From Streptomyces sp. NBC_00259 (lineage in GTDB: Bacteria; Actinomycetota; Actinomycetes; Streptomycetales; Streptomycetaceae), in the NCBI RefSeq assembly GCF_036181745.1, contig NZ_CP108080.1, positions 8,063,501-8,127,500 of the forward strand: a stretch of 64,000 nucleotides of DNA. The letters are read 5' to 3'. Position 1 is the stretch's first letter. Every line of letters begins with the position of its first letter. The translations under genes were made by a program, and so were the position numbers. This document shows positions 1-8,165 of the stretch, one piece after another. Under the pieces are notes generated by a model, which saw nothing but the letters and a program-made list of their open reading frames with translations, was not told where the DNA came from and ran no database searches.

Positions 1-343
1 AGGAGGTCAGCCAGCCGGACATCGTCTGGATCTCCGGGTCCTGAGCGGCCTTGATGGCCGCGGTCAGCTTCTTCACCTCCGCGGACTCGACCCGGCTGGG
101 CGCGAGGTCTGCCATCTCCACGGCCTGGCGGTGGTGCGGAATCATCCCCTTGGCGAAGGCGACGTCGGCAGCGTTGTTCTGCCCCTGGGCAGCCGGCGCC
201 GAGGCGGACGGGGACTTCGTGGTGTGGCCGTCGTGCCCGGCCGAGCTGTCGCCGCTCCCGCCGCAGGCGGCCAGGACGAGTGCCGCGACACCTGCGGCAG
301 CCACGGCGGCGGTACGGCGGACGAGGACACGCTTGCTGTTCAT
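1..343 (-). CDS. DUF305 lipoprotein (C-terminus outside window)
   Basis: Secreted lipoprotein of the DUF305 family, a helical domain often found with copper or metal-stress genes; its exact role is not established. The ATG at 341-343 follows an AGGAGTT-like ribosome site. Residues 1-30 form a lipoprotein signal: basic start (MNSKRVLVRR), hydrophobic stretch and lipobox LAAC. A Ser/His/Thr-rich linker follows, then the DUF305 hallmark GMIPHHRQAVEMA at about residues 70-82. The gene runs off the left edge after about 114 residues, so the C-terminal helices are missing. It precedes nothing on its strand here, but the DUF6153 gene just upstream on the same strand is its usual companion in Streptomyces and the two may be co-transcribed. 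Confidence 0.85.
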   Translation of the reverse strand, partial: MNSKRVLVRRTAAVAAAGVAALVLAACGGSGDSSAGHDGHTTKSPSASAPAAQGQNNAADVAFAKGMIPHHRQAVEMADLAPSRVESAEVKKLTAAIKAAQDPEIQTMSGWLTS

Positions 344-455
344 AGGTGCAACTCCTTCACGCGCGCAGATCAGAGCGCGTGGGTTCAACGGAAATGAGGA
401 CGTGCGAAAGCGCGGCACCGGAGCTTCAGGACAAGCAGGTGCCGTACGGGCCGCT

Positions 456-860
456 CTAGATCCGCAGAAGTTGCAGCTCAGAAAGGTCAGGCGGCGCCCG
501 GCCGCTCTCGGCCGACGCCGGAGCCCATGCCGCCACAGCAGCACCGGAGGCTGCGTCTGGCACGGCGCTGGTCAGCGCCGGCGGCGCGTACGCAGAGCCG
601 GTCCCGGCTGCCGCGCACATCCCATCCGCATGATCGAGATGATCCGAGCCGCCATCGGTATGCGAACATCCCGCGCTAACCTGCGGGACATCAGCGGTTT
701 GGTGGGCCATCACCATGTCGTGACCGGCGTCGAGTCGCGCTGACTGCACACCGCCGGGACCCAAGGCGTGCATGCCCAGCACGCCAGCCAGCACCGCCAT
801 CACCAGCAGCACAAACAACCGCCCGGCAGGGCGGCTGCTCGATTTGGTGCTGCTTGTCAT
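456..860 (-). CDS. DUF6153 family protein
   Basis: Small exported or membrane-anchored protein of unknown function, 134 residues. The ATG at 858-860 is chosen over longer upstream options because the protein then starts MTSSTKSSSRPAGR followed at once by one hydrophobic helix (about residues 15-34) and the HALGPGG motif typical of DUF6153 proteins. The rest is rich in His, Asp, Ala and Ser and includes several H-x-M and H-D clusters that could bind metal (inference). It lies 112 bases upstream of the DUF305 lipoprotein on the same strand; this pairing is common in Streptomyces and suggests a shared metal-related role. Confidence 0.7.
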   Translation of the reverse strand: MTSSTKSSSRPAGRLFVLLVMAVLAGVLGMHALGPGGVQSARLDAGHDMVMAHQTADVPQVSAGCSHTDGGSDHLDHADGMCAAAGTGSAYAPPALTSAVPDAASGAAVAAWAPASAESGRAPPDLSELQLLRI

Positions 861-1090
861 GAGGCCCATCGTACGGGCTCCCGCACAAGGGGCCGGTTCG
901 CCAACCGGGGCAGCCTCGCCGTGCGCTCCAGGTGAGCCGCGGCAATGAAGCACATGGCCGCGCCGTCGCTGAGACCGAACAGCCGCATCAGGTGAACGGA
1001 GCCGGCCCGCTGCCGTCATCGCCCTCGTTTCATTGACTCCGGCGCTCCCGGCCTCTGGGACGAAGCCCAGGAGCGTCAATTCGACGCCCG

Positions 1091-2011
1091 GTGCTGCCGC
1101 ATCTGGACGAGCGGCAGCGCCGTCTGTATCTGGCGTCAGAGGCCGAGGCGCTGGGCCATGGAGGGATCACGGCCGTGGCCCGGGTGGCGGAGGTCTCGGA
1201 GTCGACCGTCGCGCGAGGGTGTGAGGAACTCACGAGCGGAGCGGAGACGCTGGGGCGGGTGCGCAGGCCCGGCGGCGGGCGCAAGTCTGCCGCCGAGCGT
1301 GACCCCGGTCTGGTGGCGGCTCTCGAGTTGTTGATCGAGCCGCGCGAGGTGGGTGATCCGGTGTCCCCGTTGCGCTGGACCACCGCCTCGCTGCGGGATT
1401 TGTCACGGGAGTTGACCGATGCGGGTCATCCGGTCAGCGCCCCGGTGGTCGGCGGTCTGCTGCGTGCGATGGGCTTCAGCCTGCAGGGCATGGCCAAGAC
1501 TCGGGCCGGCAGCCAGGTGCCTGACCGAGACGCCCAGTTCCGTCACATCAACACCGCTGCCGAACGCTTCCTGGCGGAGGGGCTGCCGGTGGTGAGCGTG
1601 GACGCGAAGCAGAAGGAGCCGATCGGCGACTTCGCCCGGCCCGGCCGCACCTACCGTCCCAAAGGCGAGCCGATCATCGCCCCGGATCACGACTTCATCG
1701 GCCCCGACACCCCGGTCGCCATTCCGTATGGCATCTACGACCTGGGGCGCGACAGCGGCTGGGTGAACCTGGGCACCGACCGAAACACCGCCGCGTTCGC
1801 GGTGGAGTCCCTGCGCCGCTGGTGGAAGGGCCAGGGGTGCCTCGACTATCCCGGCGTGGACCGCTTGCTGGTCACCGCCGATTCCGGAGGGGCCAACTCG
1901 GCCGACTCCCGTCTGTTCAAGATGGGCCTGGCCGACGTCGCCGACGAGTGCGGCCTGAGCATCACCGTCATGCACTTCCCACCGGGTACTTCAAAATGGA
2001 ACAAAGTGGAA
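1091..2011 (+). CDS. ISAzo13-family transposase, exon 1
   Basis: N-terminal 307 codons of a DDE transposase. Recognisable features are an N-terminal HTH region (LPHLDERQRRL, then GHGGITAVARVAEVSESTV), the linker LGRVRRPGGGRK, SVDAKQKE carrying the first catalytic Asp, and TADSGGANS carrying the second. The frame stops being homologous at HFPPGTSKWNKVE, where the group II intron begins at base 2012. The GTG at 1091 is the first usable start in frame; related proteins have a few dozen more N-terminal residues, so the start may be truncated or lie in degraded DNA. Exon 1 has a length divisible by three and joins in frame to exon 2 at 4174, giving a 547-residue protein if the intron splices. Confidence 0.88.
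2006..2011 (+). other. IBS1 site of the group II intron
   Basis: The six bases GTGGAA immediately before the intron match, as exact reverse complement, TTCCAC at 2238-2243 inside the intron. This is the expected IBS1-EBS1 pairing that sets the 5' splice and insertion site. The intron position is inferred independently from the interrupted transposase frame, so the pairing is supporting evidence. Confidence 0.65.
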
Positions 2012-2612
2012 GTGCGCCACGAGGCGCCACTGTTACCGGGCAGGGGTGAAAGACCCCTGTCGCCGGGCTGTCGCAGCAGTCCGGTGAAGCTGAGGGCAGC
2101 CGATCCGTGGAGACGCACGGGGAGGTAGGAGCAGCCCTGACAACGACGGAGCGCGTCGGTACTTCCAGACGGCGCGTGTCCGGCAAGCAAGACGAGACGC
2201 CGTACGAGAGGAACCAGTGCCTGACGTCCCGTAAGTGTTCCACCGGCTCCAATCTGGAGGATGTGGGCCGGGTGCAGCGCACGCCGCCTTCTCGGGCGGC
2301 GACTTCGGAGCCGGTCTTTCGATGCTGGTGAGGAGGCCACGCTGAATGCCTGCGGCGTAGGCGTGGCGATGCTGTCGGGGTAGAGCTGGGCGGCTCGCTC
2401 GTCGACCGGAGAGTGGTGAACGTGGGAAGCGTGCTGGAACCGCCCTTCCCGGCTGGCATCCAGTCAGTCGGTGGGCAGGCCCGTCGTCGGCTGACGGCTC
2501 CAGTACGTGGCGGAGGCCCCGTAGTAGTCCGAGCGCACGAGAGGTGCGTACATGGCGAAGGGGGCCAGCAAGTCAGTGGCCGAAGTACTGGAAGACCAGG
2601 AGGTTTTCGCCG

Positions 2613-4043
2613 GTGAACACCGACGAACTTGAGGCCGTCACATACGTGGCGGAGCGACGGGTACTGGAGATCCAGACCAAGCTGCACCGTTGGGCCCGTG
2701 ATGATCCTCATCGCAGGTTCGATGACCTGTTCAACCTTGTCGCCGATCCCGCGTTCCTGCTGGTCGCATGGGATCGGGTGCGGGGTAACAAGGGTGCCAA
2801 GACTGCCGGGGTGGACGGCCGCACTGCGGCGTCCATCGTGGCGCGGACGGGCGTCGAGGAGTTCCTCGGCGGGCTGCGGGACAGCATCAAGGACCGTAGT
2901 TTCCGTCCGCTGCCGGTGCGGGAGCGGATGATCCCCAAGTCGGGCGGTAAGTTACGTCGGCTGGGGATCGCCACGATCACGGACCGGGTGGTGCAGGCAT
3001 CCTTGAAGCTGGTGCTGGAGCCGATCTTCGAGACGGATTTCCTCCCGTGTTCCTACGGGTTCCGTCCGAACCGCCGGGCCCACGACGCGGTGGCCGAGGT
3101 GCGCTTCTTCACGTCCAAGTCGTATGAGTGGATCGTGGAGGGCGACATCAAAGCCTGCTTCGACGAGATTTCACATTCCGCTCTGATGGACCGGATGCGA
3201 AAGCGCGTCGGAGACAAACGCGTCCTGGCCCTGGTGAAGGCGTTCTTGAAGTCGGGCATCCTCGGCGAGGATCGTCTGCTTCGAGAGACCACCGCCGGCA
3301 CCCCTCAGGGTTCGATTCTCTCGCCGTTGATGAGCAACGTGGCTCTGTCGGTCTTGGACGAGTACATCGCCCAGGCGCCGGGAGGCCCAGGGTCCATGCC
3401 CTGGGCTCGGGCCAAGCGACGTCGTCAAGGTCTCCCCAACTACCGGCTTTCCAGGTACGCGGACGACTGGTGTCTGATGGTCTCCGGCACCAAGGACGAC
3501 GCCGAGGCTCTACGCGAAGAGATCGCAGAGGTGTTGTCCACGGTGGGCTTGCGCCTGTCCGTGGAGAAGACCCTGGTCACCCATATCGACGAGGGGCTGG
3601 ACTTCCTCGGGTGGCACATCCAGCGTCACCGCAAGCGAGGTTCCAGCCGCTGCTACGTCTACACCTACCCTTCGCGCAAGGCCCTCAAGGCCGCGATGGG
3701 CAAGGTCAAGGCGATCCGCCGCGGAACGGCCACCGGCCTGCCACTGGACGAACTGCTCATCCAGATCAACAAGATGCTGTTCGGCTGGTGCATGTACTTC
3801 CGTCCCGGGGTGTCCAGCGCGACGTTCCAGTACCTGAGCTCGTACACGTGGGGCCAGGTCATGAAGTGGCTGCGTCGCAAGCACCACCGGATCAATAGGA
3901 AGGACCTTCGCCGCCGCTACTGCGGTGGGGGTTGGTGGCCATCAGGAGAGGAACGGACACTGTTCGACCCCGGCAAGGTACGCACCACGCGCTACCGATA
4001 CCGAGGGACAGTCATTCCTTCTCCCTGGCCATCCGCCGGATGA
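2613..4043 (+). CDS. ltrA: Group II intron reverse transcriptase/maturase
   Basis: Intron-encoded protein, 476 residues, that helps splicing and copies the intron into new DNA sites. The GTG at 2613 is preceded 10 bases upstream by AGGAGG (2599-2604 region), which decides the start; the longer upstream frame has no ribosome site. The RT domain covers roughly residues 60-330 with the catalytic YADD box at about 282-285 (RYADDWCLM) and an earlier DIKACFDEI block holding another catalytic Asp. TPQGSILSPL is the standard RT-4 motif. The thumb/maturase X region follows (FLGWHIQRH, then INKMLFGWCMYFRPG). The protein ends SPWPSAG without an HNH endonuclease, as in many actinobacterial introns. Confidence 0.93.
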   Translation: MNTDELEAVTYVAERRVLEIQTKLHRWARDDPHRRFDDLFNLVADPAFLLVAWDRVRGNKGAKTAGVDGRTAASIVARTGVEEFLGGLRDSIKDRSFRPLPVRERMIPKSGGKLRRLGIATITDRVVQASLKLVLEPIFETDFLPCSYGFRPNRRAHDAVAEVRFFTSKSYEWIVEGDIKACFDEISHSALMDRMRKRVGDKRVLALVKAFLKSGILGEDRLLRETTAGTPQGSILSPLMSNVALSVLDEYIAQAPGGPGSMPWARAKRRRQGLPNYRLSRYADDWCLMVSGTKDDAEALREEIAEVLSTVGLRLSVEKTLVTHIDEGLDFLGWHIQRHRKRGSSRCYVYTYPSRKALKAAMGKVKAIRRGTATGLPLDELLIQINKMLFGWCMYFRPGVSSATFQYLSSYTWGQVMKWLRRKHHRINRKDLRRRYCGGGWWPSGEERTLFDPGKVRTTRYRYRGTVIPSPWPSAG

Positions 4044-4075
4044 GGACAACTATCTGCAGTTGGACGGGACTTGTG

Positions 4076-4173
4076 GAGCGCCCGGTGCCGTGAGAGTGGC
4101 ACGCCGGGTGCGGGAAGCGGTCCAGAGAAACGGCTCGATCGAAAGACGAGACCGCGCTCTGGGCCGACTTCAC
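4076..4173 (+). ncRNA. Group II intron domains V and VI
   Basis: Domain V: an AGC-containing stem in which CCCGG and TGCCGT pair with GTGGCA and CCGGG around a GAGA tetraloop, with a two-base CG bulge on the 3' side, the arrangement expected of the catalytic domain. Domain VI: GGTCCAGAG pairs with CTCTGGGCC around an inner hairpin with CTCG/CGAG, ending GACTTCAC at the splice site. Drawn by eye; no folding program was run. Confidence 0.75.
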
Positions 4174-4896
4174 CACCGGCTGTTCTCCCGGATCACCCAC
4201 AGCCTGCGCGGACAGCCTCTGACCAGCTACGAAGTGCTGCTGGAGACCATCTCAGCCACCCGCACCAGCACCGGACTGACCGTTCACGCAGTACTGGACG
4301 AGAATGCGTACCCCACCGGCCGCGTGCTCACCCGAGCCGAACGCAAGAGCGCCGACCGGCGGGTCGAACGAGACGAGTTCCACGGCGAGTGGAACTACAC
4401 CATCGCCCCGCAGGACCCCGGCCAGCAGCTCCCGGAAGCTCCACACGACGAGTCCGGACCTCCGGTCCCCGCCGCGGCCACCTTCCTCCTCACCCACCCC
4501 GCACTCACCGGCATGCCCCGCGAACAGTTCGAACAGCTCGTGCTCCACCTCGAACCGTGCCAGCAGGTCCTGACCGAAGCCGAACGCCAGGGCGCCGGCA
4601 GGGACAACCGCGGCCGCAACCCCGGCTTCGGCACCCTCGACCACCGCCACCGCGTCCTGACCGCCGTGCTCCGCAGCCGCAACACCGTCACCTTGACCCT
4701 CGCGGCCGAACTGATGGGCCGCACGCGCAACGTGCTGAGTTACCACGCCGGGAGGTCCAAACCGATGCTGGCCTTCGCCGGGCCCGAACTCGCCAGAGTC
4801 CTCGTCTTCCGCCGGACCCACCCTCCCCGCACTCTCGAAGCCTTGAAGCGCGTGATCGAGAACCACGACAACGAGATCAACTCCGGCAATAGTTAA
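4174..4896 (+). CDS. ISAzo13-family transposase, exon 2 with C-terminal extension
   Basis: Continuation of the transposase begun at 1091. It opens with HRLFSRITHSLRGQPLTS, the segment that follows WNKVE in uninterrupted relatives and holds the region of the third catalytic residue, then continues to GEWNYTIAPQ, where shorter ISAzo13 proteins end. About 150 further residues follow, including FLLTHPALTGMPREQFEQL and a helical HTH-like stretch (TLTLAAELMGRTRNVL). Such long forms seem to exist among Streptomyces elements, so this is probably native. There is no start codon of its own at the junction; translation depends on intron removal or reads through from intron sequence. Terminal inverted repeats could not be identified. 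Confidence 0.85.
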   Translation, partial: HRLFSRITHSLRGQPLTSYEVLLETISATRTSTGLTVHAVLDENAYPTGRVLTRAERKSADRRVERDEFHGEWNYTIAPQDPGQQLPEAPHDESGPPVPAAATFLLTHPALTGMPREQFEQLVLHLEPCQQVLTEAERQGAGRDNRGRNPGFGTLDHRHRVLTAVLRSRNTVTLTLAAELMGRTRNVLSYHAGRSKPMLAFAGPELARVLVFRRTHPPRTLEALKRVIENHDNEINSGNS

Positions 4897-4906
4897 ATTA
4901 CGGCTC

Positions 4907-5608
4907 CTAATCCGCGTGCGGACCGGCCAGACCAGCCAGCTCGTTCGGCGAGCGCACCAAGGCGATGCCATCCAGTTCAGGCTCGCGGCCCTGGACGCGC
5001 TCGGCAGCCCCAGCAGCGGCGAAGCCAGCGCGCAGCGCTGCCTCGGGAAGAGCCGGGGCCAGGTAGGTCAGGCCGACACTGCCGTTCTCACCGCGGGTAA
5101 CGACCCACAACTTCAAGTCCTCGGCGGCTGCGCAGATCCCCAACTCCTCGGTGAGCTCCCGCGCCGCCTGACCGGCCAGTGCCAACTCGCCCAACGTCGC
5201 CCCATCCTGGGGAGGCTCCACAGACCCCCCTGGCAGCTGCCAACGCCCCGGGGCAGCCGTAGAAGGCGACATCCTCGCTGCCAGCACACGGGCGTCATCT
5301 GTCGGCTGGACGACGTTCACGAACAACGAGGGCAGTGCGGTGGCGCCGGGAACGCGACGCAAGGCGTAGTGCCGGTAGGTCACACGCACCCAGGACAGAC
5401 GCAGGACGCGCGAGCCCTTCCGCTCCAGCCCCCCACACGCCACCACGGGCCCGTCGAAGAGGGCGGGGTTTGCCCGAACAGCCATGCCCCACACCCGGTC
5501 TCGGGCCTCAGCGTCCTGGGACGGCAGCGGCGGCTCCGCAGCTTCGGCCAGCAGGAGCCGCTCAACGTCGAAGAGGTCAACGCCCACGGGAGGCAGTGTC
5601 TCGGTCAC
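4907..5608 (-). CDS. NUDIX hydrolase domain protein
   Basis: Predicted pyrophosphohydrolase of nucleoside-diphosphate derivatives, 233 residues. The GTG at 5606-5608 (VTETLPPVGVDLFDVERL) is preferred to an upstream start in a very Arg-rich stretch with no homology look. The Nudix region lies in the middle: GRWQLPGGSVEPPQDG followed by a helix with the charged pattern AARELTEELGI, matching the metal-binding REx2EE core of the Nudix box. The substrate cannot be told. It lies 10 bases beyond the transposase stop, in convergent orientation, so the IS inserted at the very end of this gene; the last residues (LAGLAGPHAD) may nevertheless be native. Confidence 0.75.
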   Translation of the reverse strand: MTETLPPVGVDLFDVERLLLAEAAEPPLPSQDAEARDRVWGMAVRANPALFDGPVVACGGLERKGSRVLRLSWVRVTYRHYALRRVPGATALPSLFVNVVQPTDDARVLAARMSPSTAAPGRWQLPGGSVEPPQDGATLGELALAGQAARELTEELGICAAAEDLKLWVVTRGENGSVGLTYLAPALPEAALRAGFAAAGAAERVQGREPELDGIALVRSPNELAGLAGPHAD

Positions 5609-5635
5609 CGGCCCATCGTAGAACCCACTTCGGGC

Positions 5636-6205
5636 TTGACCTCGTCTTCGCATCGACGGCCGTGAGCGAGTTCGTGGACGCCGGCTGGCCGCCACCCCGA
5701 CCTGACCCCGGCTCCCCGGACCTGCAGCCGGACATCGACGCCATCAGCCAACTCCACGCACCGCCCACCCCCTGCCCGTTCACCGATTTCCCGGACATCT
5801 CCACCAATCCGCTCCTGCACACGACAGCCGCCTCGACGAACAGTTCACCGGCGACACGCTGCTTCACTGAGACCTGCGCGCGGACAGTCTCCTGATCGCC
5901 ATGGACGACCAGATCCGGGTCATCGACTGGGCATGGCCCCACCGGGGCCCGGCCTGGATCGACACCGCCTTTCTCGTTCCCCATCTCATCCTCGCCGGAC
6001 ACACCGCCCACGACGCTGAGATGTGGGCTGGCCAGATCCCGGCCTACCAGCAGGCCGACGATGCTGCCGTCACGGCGTTCGTGACTCGCCCTGACCACCT
6101 GCTGGGCCAGCCGGGCCGGACGAGGCTCGGAAGAACTGCAGGCCTACCGCGCCCGAGCCGTCGAGGCCGGCCGCGCCTGGCTCAACCAGCGCTCGGCAAC
6201 CTGAC
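5636..6205 (+). pseudogene. Degraded aminoglycoside-phosphotransferase-family gene
   Basis: Remnant of a kinase-like phosphotransferase. The C-terminal catalytic part is still readable: GDTLLH, then DLRADSLLI, then a DQIRVIDWAWPHRGPAWID segment corresponding to the HxDLxxxN loop and the metal-binding D of the family. An in-frame TGA lies between the catalytic His and the Asp (near 5868), and a frameshift near 6090 moves the last part (EELQAYRARAVEAGRAWLNQ) to another frame. The N-terminal lobe is only partly recognisable. It abuts the NUDIX gene head to head. Confidence 0.65.
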
Positions 6206-6754
6206 ACATAAGTGGCCGCCAGGCGCGGCGGCGGAGATACCTGAGCCGCTACGCTCCCGGTTCGGCGGAGCCGGTGCGTCGCTCGTGCGGCAGGACTGCG
6301 CGGCTTCGGGTGGCCCCGCTGTCCGCTGCGCAGCCGCGCGGGCCCCGCCCCTCCATTGGCCCCCACTTGCGGGGCACGAGCGGAGACGCGTGGCACACCG
6401 GCTAGGAGCGGCGGCGAGTCTGCGGGCGAACTTGAGACTGGGTAGCTCGCCCTGACGACTGAGGAGTTCCGCGTGGCCGCTGCCCAGGCCGACACCCGAC
6501 GACACTCAGCCTGACCACGACGCAGAGCGCAGGGAGTTCGCTACAGCCGTCAGGGAATTCCTCGGCTCGCTGTGAGCCCGCCCAACCCGGGCGATGATGC
6601 GGGTCGTATCGACGCCCGCCGGCCCGAGGACCCTGCGCACCACGGTACCGGAGCCGTTGAGCAGTTTGTTGATGAGCTGCTCGGTCTCCCTCGCCGCCGC
6701 GCCAGTGAAGAGCGCAACCCCTTCTGCGGTGGGGTGCGGCGTACGCTCGCTCAG
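6206..6754. other. Gene-poor stretch with a possible Clp-N-like remnant
   Basis: No intact gene is evident. On the minus strand around 6560-6740 a frame reads ALFTGAAARETEQLINKLL and VVRRVLGPAGVD, faintly like the repeat of a Clp N-terminal domain, but too short and isolated to call. Confidence 0.3.
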
Positions 6755-6798
6755 CTGGGTGCCGGACCGCACATCCCCCGATGTGGTCCGGCACCCAG
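6755..6798. terminator. Long imperfect inverted repeat (hairpin)
   Basis: CTGGGTGCCGGACC and GGTCCGGCACCCAG form long arms, extended inward by CACATC/GATGTG with a two-base bulge, around a CCCC loop. GC-rich hairpins without a U tract act as terminators in Streptomyces; it could also be a recombination site or the end of a lost element. Function inferred. Confidence 0.45.
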
Positions 6799-6904
6799 CT
6801 TCGATGCGTCAGGCCCCGCCGACGCGGGCGGTGGCGGGCCGGCCGGACAGCATCAGGTCGATGGTCTGCTCGGTGAGCGGCTCCATCGAGTCGCCGTTCT
6901 CAGC

Positions 6905-7249
6905 GTGCTCCTCGCCCTTGTGACGCTGGCCGCGGGTGCACCCAAGACGGTGCTCAAGGGCGATGTCTCGGCCGCTCTGCAGTCGCACATGGGGCTGAGT
7001 GCGAGGTTTGTCCGCCTCATCGGACTGGCCGAGGTCTCCGCAACGGCGGGCCTGGTCGTGGGGCTCTTCTGGCAGCCCCTGGGCATCGCGGCGGCCATCG
7101 GCTTCGCCCTCACCATGATCGGCGCCGTGGGCTACCACGTCCAGGTCGGCGACTACGCCAACCCCGAGACCCGGCAGAACGCCATGGCCGCGGTCATTCT
7201 CATCCCAGTCTCGGTGGCCGCCGCCGCGATGCTCGCTCTGGCCATGTGA
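6905..7249 (+). CDS. DoxX family membrane protein
   Basis: Small integral membrane protein of the DoxX family, often linked to oxidative stress or respiration; function uncertain. Four hydrophobic segments are visible: VLLALVTLAAG, IGLAEVSATAGLVVGLF, GIAAAIGFALTMIGAVGYHV and AAVILIPVSVAAAAMLALAM. The family pattern of a conserved Glu in helix 2 and a charged loop (HVQVGDYANPE) is present. The true start is unclear: the open frame extends far upstream through unrelated sequence, and GTG 6905 is the nearest start that leaves most of helix 1. The normal N-terminal Met-leader seems lost, so the gene may be 5'-truncated. It is convergent with the MarR gene at 7297. Confidence 0.6.
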   Translation: MLLALVTLAAGAPKTVLKGDVSAALQSHMGLSARFVRLIGLAEVSATAGLVVGLFWQPLGIAAAIGFALTMIGAVGYHVQVGDYANPETRQNAMAAVILIPVSVAAAAMLALAM

Positions 7250-7296
7250 CCCGCGTCGGACCGCCCATGCGACACAGCTCGCCCCGACCCGTCCCG

Positions 7297-7764
7297 TCAG
7301 GACGCGTCCTCGTCCAGCTTCTCCACCACGCGCTCAGAGATCTGAGCCAGCGCCCGCAGCTCCGCCGGCGTGACATGGTCGAGGAACAGAGCGCGCACCG
7401 CCTCCACGTGATGCGGGGCAGCGGCCTCGATCATCGTGCGCCCCGCGTCCGTGATCACCACGAAGGCGCCGCGCCCGTCCTCGGGACACTCTTCCCGCAC
7501 CACCAGCCCACGCTTGACCATGCGGGAGATGTGGTGGGAGATCCGACTCTTCTCCCATTCCAACGCATGGGCAAGATCCAGAATCCGCTGCCGCCCATCC
7601 GGTGCGTCCGTCAGCTCGACCAGCACTGCGTAGTCCGCGGGCGAGACATTGGACTCCGTCTGCAACAAGCGTGACAACCGGCTCTGGAGCCTCTCCTGAA
7701 GGCGGACGAAGCTGCGCCACGCGTGCTGCTCCTCCGGCGTCAACCACCGCACCGTTTCTTCCAT
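7297..7764 (-). CDS. MarR family regulator
   Basis: DNA-binding repressor-type regulator, 155 residues. ATG at 7762-7764 (MEETVRWLTPEEQHAW) gives a normal MarR length; upstream in-frame sequence has no homology look. The winged helix is at about residues 55-105: LDLAHALEWEKSRISHHISRMVKRGLVVREEC, followed by the wing DGRGAFVVITDAGR. The LxWEKSRxSHH recognition helix marks the subgroup common in actinomycetes next to oxidoreductase genes. A TTGACGCTTCA half-palindrome at 7783-7793 lies just upstream and is likely its own operator. The target gene is not obvious; the neighbouring DoxX gene is convergent. Confidence 0.85.
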   Translation of the reverse strand: MEETVRWLTPEEQHAWRSFVRLQERLQSRLSRLLQTESNVSPADYAVLVELTDAPDGRQRILDLAHALEWEKSRISHHISRMVKRGLVVREECPEDGRGAFVVITDAGRTMIEAAAPHHVEAVRALFLDHVTPAELRALAQISERVVEKLDEDAS

Positions 7765-7782
7765 GGAGAAAGTGTAGACTAG

Positions 7783-7793
7783 TTGACGCTTCA
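7783..7793. promoter_or_regulatory. Putative MarR operator
   Basis: TTGACGCTTCA, an imperfect TTG-N6-CA(A) palindrome 19 bases upstream of the marR start at 7764. It closely matches operators in front of the other marR genes in this window (10600, 27246, 32235). Confidence 0.5.
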
Positions 7794-8006
7794 CCAAAAT
7801 GCTGGGTCTTCGGCGACGCGATCGCCCTTGCCTCGCCCGGCCCCACCTGAGGGTCGCCCCGACTCCGGAGGTGCGGCACGGCCCTGTCCTGCCCTGACTG
7901 CCTCGGGCCGCACCTCCGGGCCCACCTGCCGCCGGGACGCCCCTCAGGCCGCATGTCACGGCACTAGGTCACTGCATTATTTGTTTTTCGCCGAATGTTC
8001 CCGACT

Positions 8007-8031
8007 TGTCACCATAGGTCGATATGTGACA
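8007..8031. promoter_or_regulatory. Inverted repeat upstream of malic enzyme
   Basis: TGTCAC-CATA and TAT-GTGACA arms separated by about six bases, about 135 bases upstream of the malic enzyme start. The TGTCAC/GTGACA arms resemble operator sites of CRP-like or GntR-like proteins; the binding protein is unknown. Confidence 0.4.
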
Positions 8032-8165
8032 GGCCGTCGAGTGGCCCGGCGGCCCCCTGACCGGCGGGCCAACCGTCGGGTTCAGGGAACGTACGCGGTC
8101 CCGCGTACCCCTCCTCAACCAGGAGTGGCCACCCTCAACTGATGAAGACTTAAGGGGTCCATCAC

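Larger units (their letters stand above)
2012..4173 (+). mobile_element. Complete group II intron inside the ISAzo13 transposase gene
   Basis: A 2162-base intron in the sense orientation of the host gene. It begins GTGCG, matching the group II GUGYG consensus, and ends in AC after a domain VI-like hairpin. It carries its own reverse transcriptase/maturase gene (2613-4043). A domain V-like hairpin lies at 4076-4114. Its boundaries are fixed by the host protein: exon 1 ends in WNKVE and exon 2 resumes with HRLFS, which is the uninterrupted motif of ISAzo13 transposases. EBS1 (2238-2243) pairs with IBS1 (2006-2011). Everything needed for splicing and retrohoming appears present except an endonuclease domain, which is absent from the maturase. 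Activity is inferred. Confidence 0.9.

Noticed and set aside
930..1090. Left terminal inverted repeat of the ISAzo13 element
   Set aside because: No sequence here matches the inverted right flank near 4896-4915 convincingly.
6506..6772. Clp N-terminal domain protein on the minus strand
   Set aside because: Only about 40 residues look faintly similar, with no start or continuation.
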